Shown: positions 35,564 through 44,135 of the stretch, piece after piece
Layout of the letters: the number at the start of each line of letters is the position of its first letter
Numbering within the stretch: position 1 is the first letter of the stretch
Assembly (NCBI GenBank): GCA_000721375.1
Contig: JOGW01000004.1
Coordinates: 186,001 to 250,000, forward strand
Source of the DNA: Streptomyces sp. NRRL B-3428
GTDB taxonomy: Bacteria; Actinomycetota; Actinomycetes; Streptomycetales; Streptomycetaceae
Length of the DNA: 64,000 nt
Direction: 5' to 3'
Made by a program: the position numbers and the translations under genes
The notes under the pieces: generated by a model
What the model was told of the DNA's origin: nothing
Seen by the model: the letters and a program-made list of their open reading frames with translations, nothing else
The model's database searches: none

Positions 35564-36171
35564 CGGGTACGGCCTTTCGATGCGTGCAGCGCTGCGGCTT
35601 GCTGGAGTCTCTGTTCGGCTACGGCTTGCTGAAGCCGCTGTTCGGCGACCGCCTGCTGGAACCGGTTCTGCGCGGCGGCTTCCTGGAGGCGGTTCTTCGC
35701 GGGCGCGCGCCAGATATGGCAGATGGCGAGGGCCAGGGCATCGGCGGCGTCGGCGGGCTTGGGCGGTGCGTCGAGCCGGAGCAGACGCGTGACCATGGCG
35801 CCGACCTGGGCCTTGTCGGCCCGTCCGCTGCCGGTCACGGCCGCCTTGACCTCGCTCGGCGTGTGCAGGGCGACGGGGATGCCGCGACGCGCGGCGCACA
35901 GCATCGCGACGGCGCTCGCCTGGGCGGTGCCCATGACCGTTCGTACGTTGTGCTGGCTGAACACCCGCTCCACGGCGACGAATTCGGGCCGGTGCTCGTC
36001 GAGCCACTGCTCGATGCCCTGCTCGATGGCGACGAGCCGCGAACCCAACTCGGCGTCCGCGGGCGTGCGTACGACACCGACACCGTGCATCGTGAGCGGC
36101 CGGCCGGCCACACCCTCGACCACACCGACACCGCACCGCGTCAGACCTGGGTCGACCCCGAGTACCCGCAC
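35560..36171 (-). CDS. ruvC: Holliday junction endonuclease RuvC with repeat-bearing C-terminal extension
   Basis: A 203-residue RNase H-fold resolvase. The catalytic acids are in [10 protein letters not shown] (Asp), VAVERVFSQ (Glu) and [12 protein letters not shown] (two Asp). The start is GTG 36171, since GGAGG lies four bases upstream; an earlier ATG at 36222 would add 17 residues. After the normal end of the fold ([10 protein letters not shown]) the protein carries about 45 extra residues built from four 9-residue repeats of the type QRLQQAVAE, predicted to be an amphipathic helix. The core is intact, so it should be active. Confidence 0.95.
   Translation of the reverse strand: MRVLGVDPGLTRCGVGVVEGVAGRPLTMHGVGVVRTPADAELGSRLVAIEQGIEQWLDEHRPEFVAVERVFSQHNVRTVMGTAQASAVAMLCAARRGIPVALHTPSEVKAAVTGSGRADKAQVGAMVTRLLRLDAPPKPADAADALALAICHIWRAPAKNRLQEAAAQNRFQQAVAEQRLQQAVAEQRLQQAAALHASKGRTR
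35587..35694 (-). repeat. Four tandem 27-bp repeats in the ruvC 3' end
   Basis: In-frame repeats encode NRLQEAAAQ (35668-35694), NRFQQAVAE (35641-35667), QRLQQAVAE (35614-35640) and QRLQQAAAL (35587-35613), followed by HASKGRTR and the stop. The units are diverged at synonymous and some coding positions, so the expansion is not brand new. Confidence 0.9.
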
Positions 36172-36226
36172 GCCACCTCCCCTGCTCACCTGTTCGTGCA
36201 GGCTATCTGCTGCCACCGACAAAACA

Positions 36227-36258
36227 GCGGGCCGACGGGATGTGTCCCGTCGGCCCGC
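36227..36258 (-). terminator. Terminator after yebC
   Basis: A 14-bp perfect stem, GCGGGCCGACGGGA (36227-36240) with TCCCGTCGGCCCGC (36245-36258) and loop TGTG, lies about 34 bases past the yebC stop and 56 bases before the ruvC start. It should make ruvCAB at least partly independent of yebC. Confidence 0.88.
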
Positions 36259-36260
36259 CG

Positions 36261-36298
36261 TCCGAGCGAAGCTCAGCCGTCCAAGCGAAGCTCAGGCG
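36261..36298. repeat. Tandem 19-bp duplication spanning the yebC stop
   Basis: TCCGAGCGAAGCTCAGCCG (36261-36279) is followed directly by TCCAAGCGAAGCTCAGGCG (36280-36298), differing at two bases. The second copy covers the yebC stop codon and last codons, so the duplication copied the gene's terminal codons into the spacer. Confidence 0.8.
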
Positions 36299-37044
36299 TC
36301 GACCTTCTCCATGATCTCGTCCGAGACATCGAAGTTGGCGAAGACGTTCTGCACGTCGTCGCTGTCCTCGAGCGCGTCGATCAGCTTGAAGATCTTCCGT
36401 GCGCCCTCTTCGTCCAGTTCGACCTGCATGGTCGGGACGAAGTTGGCGTCGGCCGAGTCGTATTCGATCCCGGCTTCCTGCAGCGCGGTGCGCACCGCGA
36501 CCATGTCGGTGGCCTCGGAGAGCACCTCGAAGGACTCACCCAGGTCGTTGACCTCTTCGGCACCCGCGTCGAGCACCGCACCGAGGACGTCGTCCTCGGA
36601 CAGCTCGCCCTTGGGGACGATCACGACGCCCTTGCGGTTGAACAGGTACGACACCGAGCCCGGGTCGGCCATGTTGCCGCCGTTGCGCGTCATGGCGACG
36701 CGGACGTCCGAGGCGGCACGGTTGCGGTTGTCGGTGAGGCACTCGATGAGCACCGCGACACCGTTGGGGCCGTAACCCTCGTACATGATCGTCTCGTAGT
36801 CGGCGCCGCCGGCCTCGAGGCCCGCGCCGCGCTTGACCGCGGAGTCGATGTTCTTGTTCGGGACCGAGCTCTTCTTCGCCTTCTGGATGGCGTCCTCGAG
36901 CGTCGGGTTGCCGCTGACATCGGCGCCGCCCGTACGCGCGGCGACCTCGATGTTCTTGATCAGCTTCGCGAAGAGCTTGCCGCGCTTGGCATCGATCACG
37001 GCCTTCTTGTGCTTAGTCGTGGCCCATTTAGAGTGGCCGGACAT
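36292..37044 (-). CDS. YebC/PmpR family protein
   Basis: A 250-residue member of the TACO1/YebC family, starting [16 protein letters not shown] as is typical. Other conserved stretches are [21 protein letters not shown] and [19 protein letters not shown]. The family is annotated as transcriptional regulator, but recent work links it to ribosome rescue at difficult sequences (established knowledge), so I leave the role open. ATG 37044 follows GAAGGAGA. It lies between pdxT and ruvC in the conserved actinobacterial order. Confidence 0.95.
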   Translation of the reverse strand: MSGHSKWATTKHKKAVIDAKRGKLFAKLIKNIEVAARTGGADVSGNPTLEDAIQKAKKSSVPNKNIDSAVKRGAGLEAGGADYETIMYEGYGPNGVAVLIECLTDNRNRAASDVRVAMTRNGGNMADPGSVSYLFNRKGVVIVPKGELSEDDVLGAVLDAGAEEVNDLGESFEVLSEATDMVAVRTALQEAGIEYDSADANFVPTMQVELDEEGARKIFKLIDALEDSDDVQNVFANFDVSDEIMEKVDA

Positions 37045-37092
37045 CTGCCTGTCTCCTTCGCGTAACCAATCTCTGTACGAACGACAGAGATC

Positions 37093-37707
37093 CTACCGGG
37101 ATCCGGCGGCGGCCTTCTCCCGGACCAGCTCGGTCACCATCTCCACGAACAGTCCGTGCATCCGGTGGTCGCCCGTCAGTTCCGGGTGGAACGAGGTGGC
37201 GAGGGCATTGCCCTGACGTACGGCGACGATGTGACCCTCGTGCTCGGCGAGCACCTCGACCTCGGCACCGACGGACTCGACCCACGGGGCGCGGATGAAG
37301 ACGCCCTCGACCGGACCCACGCCGGTGACGTCCACGGACGCCTCGAACGACTCGTTCTGGCGTCCGAACGCGTTGCGGCGCACGATCATGTCGATCCCGC
37401 CGATGGTCTCCTGGCCCGAGCGCGGGTCGAGGATCTTGTCGGCCAGCAGGATCAGTCCCGCGCAGGTGCCGTAGACCGGCAGGCCGGCGCGCACCCGCTC
37501 GCGCAGCGGCTCCAACAGGCCGAAGAGCACGGCCAGTTTGGAGATGGTGGTCGACTCTCCGCCGGGGATGACCAGGCCGTCGACCTCGGCGAGCTCCTCG
37601 GGGCGCCGCACCGGCCTGGCCACGGCATCAGCCGCGGCCAGGGCGATGAGGTGCTCCCGTACGTCACCCTGGAGTGCCAGGACTCCGATGACGGGGGTGG
37701 TGCTCAT
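37093..37707 (-). CDS. pdxT: Pyridoxal 5'-phosphate synthase glutaminase subunit PdxT
   Basis: A 204-residue class I glutaminase that supplies ammonia to PdxS. The nucleophile is in [12 protein letters not shown] (Cys near 81), the oxyanion strand is [10 protein letters not shown], and the His-Glu pair is in [10 protein letters not shown]. The N-terminus [13 protein letters not shown] is typical. The ATG lies six bases after the pdxS stop, so the two subunits are co-translated. Confidence 0.97.
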   Translation of the reverse strand: MSTTPVIGVLALQGDVREHLIALAAADAVARPVRRPEELAEVDGLVIPGGESTTISKLAVLFGLLEPLRERVRAGLPVYGTCAGLILLADKILDPRSGQETIGGIDMIVRRNAFGRQNESFEASVDVTGVGPVEGVFIRAPWVESVGAEVEVLAEHEGHIVAVRQGNALATSFHPELTGDHRMHGLFVEMVTELVREKAAAGSR

Positions 37708-37713
37708 GGCTGC

Positions 37714-38631
37714 TTACCAGCCCCGGTTCGCGTAGCGCTCGGTCTCGGGCAGGGTGTCGCAGTTGATGCCGACCATGGCCTCGCCCAGGTTGCGGGAGGC
37801 GTCCGCGATGATCTTGGGGTCGTCGTAGAAGGTGGTGGCCTTCACGATGGCGGCGGCGCGCTTGGCCGGGTCGCCCGACTTGAAGATGCCGGAGCCGACG
37901 AAGACACCCTCGGCGCCGAGCTGGCGCATCAGGGCGGCGTCGGCCGGGGTGGCCACGCCACCCGCGGAGAACAGGACCACGGGGAGCTTGCCGAGCTCGG
38001 CAACCTCCTTGACCAGCTCGTACGGGGCGCGCAGCTCCTTGGCGGCGGCGTACAGCTCGTTGTTGTCGTAGCCGCGAAGACGCGCGATCTCGTTCTTGAT
38101 CTGGCGCATGTGACGGACGGCCTCGACGACGTTGCCGGTGCCGGCCTCACCCTTCGAGCGGATCATGGCCGCGCCCTCGGCGATACGGCGCAGGGCCTCG
38201 CCCAGGTTGGTGGCGCCGCACACGAACGGGGTCGTGAAGGCGAACTTGTCGCTGTGGTTGACCTCGTCGGCCGGGGTCAGGACCTCGGACTCGTCGATGT
38301 AGTCGACGCCGAGGGACTGCAGGATCTGCGCCTCGACGAAGTGGCCGATGCGGGACTTGGCCATGACCGGGATGGAGACGGCCTCGATGATCTCTTCGAT
38401 CATGTTGGGGTCGGACATCCGGGCCACGCCGCCGTCCTTGCGGATGTCGGCGGGCACGCGCTCCAGGGCCATGACGGCGACGGCGCCCGCGTCCTCGGCG
38501 ATCTTCGCCTGCTCGGCGTTGACCACGTCCATGATCACGCCACCCTTGAGCTGCTCGGCCATGCCGCGCTTGACGCGCGCGGTGCCGGTCGCGGGGGCTG
38601 CGGAGATGTCGGAAGAGTTGGTGCTAGCCAC
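37714..38631 (-). CDS. pdxS: Pyridoxal 5'-phosphate synthase lyase subunit PdxS
   Basis: A 305-residue TIM-barrel synthase making PLP from ribose 5-phosphate, glyceraldehyde 3-phosphate and ammonia. Conserved motifs: [32 protein letters not shown], the lysine in [11 protein letters not shown], and [11 protein letters not shown] at the phosphate site. I start at GTG 38631 because GAGGT sits five bases upstream; GTG 38643 is an alternative with no spacing support. Two copies of a palindromic 12-mer lie directly upstream (38640-38664). Confidence 0.96.
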   Translation of the reverse strand: MASTNSSDISAAPATGTARVKRGMAEQLKGGVIMDVVNAEQAKIAEDAGAVAVMALERVPADIRKDGGVARMSDPNMIEEIIEAVSIPVMAKSRIGHFVEAQILQSLGVDYIDESEVLTPADEVNHSDKFAFTTPFVCGATNLGEALRRIAEGAAMIRSKGEAGTGNVVEAVRHMRQIKNEIARLRGYDNNELYAAAKELRAPYELVKEVAELGKLPVVLFSAGGVATPADAALMRQLGAEGVFVGSGIFKSGDPAKRAAAIVKATTFYDDPKIIADASRNLGEAMVGINCDTLPETERYANRGW

Positions 38632-38639
38632 GGATGACC

Positions 38640-38664
38640 TCACTGATGTGAATCACTGATGTGA
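38640..38664. promoter_or_regulatory. Two direct copies of a palindromic 12-mer in the pdxS leader
   Basis: TCACTGATGTGA occurs at 38640-38651 and again at 38653-38664, one base apart. Each copy has TCAC...GTGA dyad ends. The first copy abuts the pdxS Shine-Dalgarno. This could be an operator or a leader element for pyridoxal control; no regulator gene is adjacent. Confidence 0.5.
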
Positions 38665-38786
38665 TGAAGACTGTGATGCTCCAAGCCTCTTCCTCGGAGC
38701 AGTCCACAACAAGGGCCAATGGGTAGCCGGTGGCTCATTTTCCCGTACGAGGGCGACGTACTGCCTGGTCAGGGACTTACGACCCG

Positions 38787-39332
38787 CTAGGCGCCGGGCC
38801 GGTCGGCCAGTGCGGCGGGCGGTTCGTCGTCCATCTCGAAGGCCATCGGGAAGGGCGCGTGGCCCGCGAGCCGGAAGAGCCGGACCTTGCGGTGGCGGCG
38901 CAGCGCACGTGCCGCGCGTACGGCGTCGTTGTGGAAGCGGCGGGCCATCGGCACCCTGCGCACCGCCTGGGCCAACTCCTCCGCGGCCTCCTCACCGCCG
39001 GGCGCCTCACGCACGGCCTCGACCTGGTCCGCGTCGGCGAACACCGCGCGCAGCGCCTGGCTCAGCTCGCTCTCGGCCACCTCGCGCTGCTCCTCGTCGG
39101 ACTGGCGGGCGGCGTGCGCGGCTTCGTACAGCACGATCGAAGCCGCCGGGTCGAGCACATTGGACGTGGCCAGCTCCTGCGCGACCGAGGCCCGGCGAAG
39201 GAGCTGGGCGTCGAGTGCCGCCCGCGCCGCGTCGATCCGGGCATGCAGCCGGTCGAGCCGCCCGGCGGTCCAGCTCAGATACAAGCCGATGGCGAACAGG
39301 GCGACGGCGATCCAGATCAGGGTTACGGTCAC
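38787..39332 (-). CDS. LemA-like membrane protein
   Basis: A 181-residue protein with an N-terminal membrane helix (LIWIAVALFAIGLYLSW), then a helical region (RLDRLHARIDAARAALDAQLL) and the LemA-like sequence ARRFHNDAVRAARALRRHRKV followed by FRLAGHAPFPMAFEMDDE. In LemA proteins the corresponding part reads as a YN-D-A motif followed by FP and FE, so I assign it to that family with moderate confidence. It starts at GTG 39332, divergent from the secreted hydrolase. Role unknown; probably extracytoplasmic or membrane associated. Confidence 0.75.
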   Translation of the reverse strand: MTVTLIWIAVALFAIGLYLSWTAGRLDRLHARIDAARAALDAQLLRRASVAQELATSNVLDPAASIVLYEAAHAARQSDEEQREVAESELSQALRAVFADADQVEAVREAPGGEEAAEELAQAVRRVPMARRFHNDAVRAARALRRHRKVRLFRLAGHAPFPMAFEMDDEPPAALADRPGA

Positions 39333-39403
39333 GGGCGGAAAGGCTACCGGGACGGGGGCGTCGCTCTTTCACCTCCGAGGCCCGGACGACCTCAGGGGGA
39401 TCC

Positions 39404-40687
39404 ATGGAAAGACGGCAGGTGCTGGTGGCGGGGGCCGCGGGCGTGGCGAGTGCGGCGCTGGGCGGCGGTACGGCACAGGCGGCGTACGGCAGCACACCGG
39501 CGGCCGGTCGGACCGCCCTCCCGGACCGTGGAGCCGACCTCTCGAACCCTGAACACGCCGCCGTACACCGTGACCTCGCCGACGCGCTCGGGGCGCGGCC
39601 CACGGTGCTCGACCGCGGTATCGGCTGGACGCACACACGGTTCGTGATCGAGGACGGCGGGGTGCCGTACGCCGTGGACGTGGTCGCCGACACGACACAG
39701 CGCCCGCGTTCGCTCGCCTACCTGCTGCCCGGCGGCGGTCTGAACTTCACGTCGAGCTTCTTCACGCCGCGCGAGCGCAATCTCACCCACCACCTGCGCC
39801 GCCTCGGCCATCTCGTCATCGGCATCACCCCCCGCGAGGATCTCGCCACCGCCGCCGAGGTCTCCGCCGACTGGGGCCTCGCCGGACACGGCGAGGACGC
39901 ACAGCGCGTGATCGACACGGTCGACGCCCTGCTCGGACTCCCGTACCAGCTCATCGGCCACTCGGCGGGCGCGGCCCTCGCGCTCGACCTCGCAGGTCGC
40001 ACCGGTGGCAGGCGACTCGACCGGGTCGTCGTCCTCGACACCACCGGGCCGTACGAAGGCGAGCTCGCGCTGCGGGCGGCGCAGGCGCGCGAGACGTATC
40101 AGGCGCTGATCGACCAAGGTTCGTACGCCAACGCCACCGGTCTGAAGGGGCTGTTGGCCGCCGCCCTCGCCGATCCGGACGGCGCCAGTCCTGTCCCGCG
40201 CCCGGTCGATCCCACGACCCGGTTCACGAACGCGGGCGCCGCCCACTACGCACTGATCCGCACCGGCACCCTGCCCGGACCGGCCAATTGGATCTACCGG
40301 CAGGGCCACGCGGCCGGGACGTACACCTTCGGCGCCACCCCCGCCGAGGACCGCTTCACGCTCGCCCACAGCCCGCTGCCCGTCTGGGGCGAGGCGACGG
40401 CGGCGCTCGGCAGCGGTCTGATCCCGCACGCGCTGCTGCGGGACCTGTGCGCGCTCTGGGCCGGCGACGACGCCACGTATCGCATCGCCTGGGAGCGGAT
40501 CAGGGCCGAGGTCGTCTGGGTCAACATGGAGCTCGGCCGGGGGGACTTCCCGCTGGGCGCAGAGCTGATCCGCGGGGGCGGGAACCGGCATGTGACCTTC
40601 GAGGTCGTACCGGGTTACGGCCACGGCGACCCGGTGTGGGGCGAGCAGGCGGACGTCCAGGTGTGGCCGCGGCTCACGCCTCGCTAG
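39404..40687 (+). CDS. Tat-type secreted alpha/beta hydrolase
   Basis: A 427-residue predicted exported esterase/lipase-like enzyme. The N-terminus MERRQVLVAGAAGVASAALG with GTAQA before AYG looks like a twin-arginine signal peptide with an A-x-A cleavage site. The nucleophile elbow is LIGHSAGAALALD, preceded by YLLPGGGLNFTSSF (oxyanion region), and a late FEVVPGYGHGDPVWG carries the probable catalytic His. It starts at ATG 39404 with GGGGGATCC upstream. It runs against the surrounding minus-strand block, between the LemA-like gene and the mannosyltransferase, suggesting later insertion. Substrate unknown. Confidence 0.83.
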   Translation: MERRQVLVAGAAGVASAALGGGTAQAAYGSTPAAGRTALPDRGADLSNPEHAAVHRDLADALGARPTVLDRGIGWTHTRFVIEDGGVPYAVDVVADTTQRPRSLAYLLPGGGLNFTSSFFTPRERNLTHHLRRLGHLVIGITPREDLATAAEVSADWGLAGHGEDAQRVIDTVDALLGLPYQLIGHSAGAALALDLAGRTGGRRLDRVVVLDTTGPYEGELALRAAQARETYQALIDQGSYANATGLKGLLAAALADPDGASPVPRPVDPTTRFTNAGAAHYALIRTGTLPGPANWIYRQGHAAGTYTFGATPAEDRFTLAHSPLPVWGEATAALGSGLIPHALLRDLCALWAGDDATYRIAWERIRAEVVWVNMELGRGDFPLGAELIRGGGNRHVTFEVVPGYGHGDPVWGEQADVQVWPRLTPR

Positions 40688-40694
40688 CCGCGCC

Positions 40695-40955
40695 TCAGGA
40701 CCGGCTCGACGAGCGCAGACAACGCACGCCGAGGTCGGCCGGAGAGCCCTTGCGGGATGTCCCGGCGTCGGTGGCCGCCCCCGCCCAGACCTCCAGCGAG
40801 ATCCGGCGGAAGTAGCGGTAGAAGGTGCGCAGCGCCACCCCCGCACGCTCTTCCGTGCGGCCGGACCCGATGCGCGGACCCGTCCCGAAGTGGCCTGGTT
40901 CCATGCGCAGTTGTAGGCGCGGGCCGATGCGCAGGGGATTTCTGCGCAGGAGCAC
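40695..40955 (-). pseudogene. Probable TetR-regulator remnant in an 86-codon reading frame
   Basis: The 330-base gap between the hydrolase and the mannosyltransferase has one minus-strand reading frame without a good Shine-Dalgarno. Residues 36-49 (40809-40850) read ERAGVALRTFYRYF, which matches the recognition-helix region of TetR regulators (typically ERAGVS-RTFYRYF). The rest of the helix-turn-helix domain and the whole ligand domain are missing. I read it as a decayed regulator, perhaps of the neighbouring hydrolase. The match is short, so chance is possible. Confidence 0.35.
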
Positions 40956-41015
40956 GTGAGCAGTGACGGGCGGAGGTGCCGTACGGCCGCGGCCGCAGGG
41001 CGCCTCCGCCCGGAA

Positions 41016-42179
41016 TCAGTCCCGTGCCCGCGCGAACCGCGCCCGCAGACCGGTCGCCCGCTCGTCCGTGGCCACCGAGGCCGCCCCGTCCGTCACCGTC
41101 TCGTAGACGGCGAGGATGTCGGCGCCGACCGTCGACCAGTCGAACCTGCGCACATGCGCGCTGCCCCGCTCGCTGAGCTCCGCCCGCCGTTCGGCGTCGC
41201 CGAGGAGGCCGAGGGCCTTGGCGGCCAGATCGTCGGCGTCCTCGTTGGCGAACAGCTCACCGGCCTCGCCCTGGTCAAGGACCTGGGCGAACGCGTCAAG
41301 ATCCGCGGCCAGTACGGGCGCACCCGCGGACAGCGCCTCGACGAGGATGATGCCGAAGCTCTCGCCTCCGGTGTTCGGCGCCACGTACACATCGACACTG
41401 CGCAGCAGCCGCGCCTTGTCCTCGTCGCTGACCATGCCGAGGAATTCCACCCGCGAGCGCATCTCCGGCGGGAGCGAGGCGACGGCCTCCTCCTCGTCAC
41501 CGCGCCCCGCGACCAGAAGCCTGGCGTCGGGGCGCTCGGCGAAGATCTTCGGCAGCGCCTTCATCAGGACGGGAAGTCCCTTGCGGGGCTCGTCGATCCG
41601 GCCGATGAAGCCCAGGGTGTTCCCCTGCCACTCGGCCTTGGGCTCGGCCCGCGCGAAGAAGTCCACGTCGACCCCGTTGGGGATGACCACCGCGTCGCCA
41701 CCGAGGTGCTCGACGAGCGTGCGCCGCGCGTACTCGCTGACCGCGATCCGCGCGCTGATCTTCTCCAGGGCGTGCTGCAGGATCGGGTACGCGGCGACCA
41801 TGGCCCTCGACCGTGCGGTCGAGGTGTGGAAGGTCGCGACGATCGGGCCCTGTGCGGCCCAGCAGGTGAGCAGCCCGAGCGAGGGCGAGGCCGGCTCGTG
41901 GATGTGCACCACGTCGAAGGTGCCGTCGTGCAGCCAGCGCCGCACCCGGGCCGCCGACAGGAAGCCGAAGCTGAGGCGCGCGACCGACCCGTTGTAGGGC
42001 ACGGGGACGGCGCGGCCCGCCGACACCACGTACGGCGGCAGCGGGGTGTCCTCGTCGGCCGGGGCCAGGACGGACACCTCGTGGCCGAGGCGGATCAGAT
42101 GCTCGGCGAGGTCGCGGATGTGGAACTGGACGCCGCCCGGCACGTCCCAGGAGTACGGGCAGACGATGCCGATCCTCAC
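41016..42179 (-). CDS. pimA: Phosphatidylinositol mannosyltransferase (PimA-like GT4)
   Basis: A 387-residue GT4 glycosyltransferase predicted to transfer the first mannose from GDP-mannose to phosphatidylinositol on the inner membrane face. Motifs: IGIVCPYSWDVPGGVQFHI near the N-terminus, VATFHTSTARSRA, and the EX7E-type donor motif GGESFGIILVEAL. GFIGRIDEPRKG marks the C-terminal Rossmann domain. It starts at GTG 42179, after AAGGGGAC, overlapping the acyltransferase stop by four bases. With the two upstream genes it forms the phosphatidylinositol mannoside set. Confidence 0.92.
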   Translation of the reverse strand: MRIGIVCPYSWDVPGGVQFHIRDLAEHLIRLGHEVSVLAPADEDTPLPPYVVSAGRAVPVPYNGSVARLSFGFLSAARVRRWLHDGTFDVVHIHEPASPSLGLLTCWAAQGPIVATFHTSTARSRAMVAAYPILQHALEKISARIAVSEYARRTLVEHLGGDAVVIPNGVDVDFFARAEPKAEWQGNTLGFIGRIDEPRKGLPVLMKALPKIFAERPDARLLVAGRGDEEEAVASLPPEMRSRVEFLGMVSDEDKARLLRSVDVYVAPNTGGESFGIILVEALSAGAPVLAADLDAFAQVLDQGEAGELFANEDADDLAAKALGLLGDAERRAELSERGSAHVRRFDWSTVGADILAVYETVTDGAASVATDERATGLRARFARARD

Positions 42180-43105
42180 GGCGTCCCCTTGTCGGCGCGC
42201 GGCGCCTTGTCGGGGTCGAGGTCCGAGAGCCACAGCCGCTGCAGCATGTGCCAGTCCTCCGGATGGTCGGCGATACCCGTGGCGAAGGCGTCCGCCAGGG
42301 CCTGCGTCATCGAGGACGTCTTTTCGGCGCGCGTACCTGTCTCGGGCACATCGATGGGCGCGTGGATACGGCCCTTCATCACGGCCGTGTCGTCGTAGTA
42401 GAGCGTCACGGGCACCAGCAGCGCACCCGTCTGCTGCGCGAGCATCGCCGGGCCCGCGGGCATCCGCGTGCTCTCGCCGAAGAACTTCACCTCGACACCG
42501 GACGCCGACAGATCGCGGTCCGCGACCAGGCACACCGCACCACCCGCGCGCAGCCGCCGCGCGAGGATCCCGAAGGCGGAACCCCCCGTGTGCGGCAGCA
42601 CCTCCATGCCGAGGCTGCTGCGGTACGCCACGAACCTGTCGTACAAGGACTCCGGCTTGAGCCGCTCCTGCACGGTGGTGAACGGAGTTTCCATCTTCGT
42701 GGTGAGCCAGGCCCCGGCGAGGTCCCAGTTGGCCAGGTGCGGCAGCGCGAGGACCACGCCCTTGTCGGACGCCAGGGCCTCGGTCAGATGGTGGATGTCC
42801 TTCGGGTCGAAGCCGTTTCGGATCCGGTCCTCGGGCCAGGCCGGCAGCCGGAAGGACTCCATCCAGTACCGCATGTACGAACGCATGCCGGCCTTGGACA
42901 GCTGCGCGAGCCGCTCGGGGCTCGCGTCCGGAACGACCCGCGCGTAGTTGGCCTCAAGGCGCTGGACGCCCTTGCCGCGCTTCTTCCAGGCGATGTCCGC
43001 GATGGTGCGTCCCAGGCGCACGGCTACGGGCTCGGGGAGCTTCTTGACCGTCGCCCAGCCGAGCCCGTACAGCGTGTCCGTCAGCTTCTCCGTGGTCCTG
43101 CTCAT
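42176..43105 (-). CDS. Phosphatidylinositol mannoside acyltransferase (HtrB/LpxL family)
   Basis: A 309-residue LPLAT-type acyltransferase thought to acylate the mannose of PIM on the cytoplasmic membrane face. The catalytic HX4D-type motif is in LALPHLANWDLAGAW, and AVCLVADRDLSASGVEVKF with FFGESTRMPAGPAML is typical. The ATG at 43105 overlaps the phosphatidyltransferase stop (ATGA), and its own stop overlaps pimA. The three-gene overlap makes the pathway assignment strong. Confidence 0.92.
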   Translation of the reverse strand: MSRTTEKLTDTLYGLGWATVKKLPEPVAVRLGRTIADIAWKKRGKGVQRLEANYARVVPDASPERLAQLSKAGMRSYMRYWMESFRLPAWPEDRIRNGFDPKDIHHLTEALASDKGVVLALPHLANWDLAGAWLTTKMETPFTTVQERLKPESLYDRFVAYRSSLGMEVLPHTGGSAFGILARRLRAGGAVCLVADRDLSASGVEVKFFGESTRMPAGPAMLAQQTGALLVPVTLYYDDTAVMKGRIHAPIDVPETGTRAEKTSSMTQALADAFATGIADHPEDWHMLQRLWLSDLDPDKAPRADKGTP

Positions 43106-43851
43106 GAGGCCTCGCTCCCCCGTGCCGCGCTCTCGTTGCCCTGCGCCGCGTTCTCGTCGCCCTGCGCCGCGTTCCCGTTCATGTGCGGCGCGCTCTGCGG
43201 TGCGGCCGCCTCGGCCGCCGCCGCGTCCGCCTCCGCCGACTCCCGGCGCACCGTGACCACGCGCTGGATCAGCGTGATGAGGCTGCCCACGGCCACGATC
43301 CACAGCGCGATCGGCAGCAGGACGTCGATCCCGGGTACCCCGAACTTGTGCAGACCGGCGAGGCCGGCCGCGACCAGCGAGATCACCAGGCGTTCGGCGC
43401 GCTCGATCAGACCGTTCACCGCGACGGGCAGGCCGATCGATTCGCCACGGGCCTTCGTGTACGAGACGACCTGGCCGCTCGCCAGACAGAAGATCGCGAC
43501 CGCGCACAGGATGTTGTTGTCGCCGTTGCCCGCGTACCAGAGCGCGAAGCCGCCGAAGATCGCTCCGTCGGCGACCCGGTCGAGCGTCGAGTCGAGGAAC
43601 GCGCCCCAGCGGCTGGAGATGCCGGCCTGGCGCGCCATGTTCCCGTCCACCAGGTCGGAGAACACGAACAGGGTGATGAAGATGGTGCCCCAGAAGAACT
43701 CCCCACGCGGGAAGAAGAACAGCGCACCGGCCATCACACCGGCCGTCCCGATCAGGGTCACGGCGTCGGGGCTGACCCCCCTGCGGAGCAGAAACGCGGC
43801 GAACGGCGTGAGAACACGCGTGAAGAACGCACGCGCGTACTTGTTCAGCAT
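43102..43851 (-). CDS. pgsA: CDP-alcohol phosphatidyltransferase (phosphatidylinositol phosphate synthase)
   Basis: A 249-residue membrane enzyme with about six helices that joins CDP-diacylglycerol to inositol phosphate. The full CDP-alcohol motif lies in DLVDGNMARQAG, then G in RWGAFLDS and LDRVAD, giving the D-x2-DG-x2-AR-x8-G-x3-D-x3-D pattern. I start at ATG 43851 (MLNKYARAFF); a TTG at 43872 is possible. The last ~25 residues consist of 7-residue repeats (NAAQGDE, NAAQGNE, SAARGSE). The start of PIM synthesis, coupled to the acyltransferase. Confidence 0.93.
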   Translation of the reverse strand: MLNKYARAFFTRVLTPFAAFLLRRGVSPDAVTLIGTAGVMAGALFFFPRGEFFWGTIFITLFVFSDLVDGNMARQAGISSRWGAFLDSTLDRVADGAIFGGFALWYAGNGDNNILCAVAIFCLASGQVVSYTKARGESIGLPVAVNGLIERAERLVISLVAAGLAGLHKFGVPGIDVLLPIALWIVAVGSLITLIQRVVTVRRESAEADAAAAEAAAPQSAPHMNGNAAQGDENAAQGNESAARGSEAS

Positions 43852-44135
43852 GGCCTTCGAGCCTCTTCCCAAGGGGGGTGGCGGGCCGCGCGACCCCTTC
43901 GGCCACCGGCTGGCCCATCGTAGTCACGGAGCAGCCGGGTCCACCCGCGGAGCCCCTGGCGCACGCGCAGTCGGACGATCTCGTACGACATATGGACGCG
44001 GCATGACCTGAGTGGAAAGCTCGAAGAACCGCGGGCGTCGCCGAAGCCGCCGGCCCAGTTCGAGCCTGACCCAGCACGCGGGTTCCGCGTGTCCGCGCCC
44101 TTCTCCTCACCGCGCATGAAACCGGGAGGCAAGGC
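43852..44135. promoter_or_regulatory. Divergent region between pgsA and the EF-G paralogue
   Basis: The 284-base gap must carry promoters for the PIM operon (minus) and the EF-G-like gene (plus). I see no clear operator, hairpin or RNA. A good ribosome-binding site (GGGAGG) precedes the plus-strand ATG at 44136. Confidence 0.35.
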
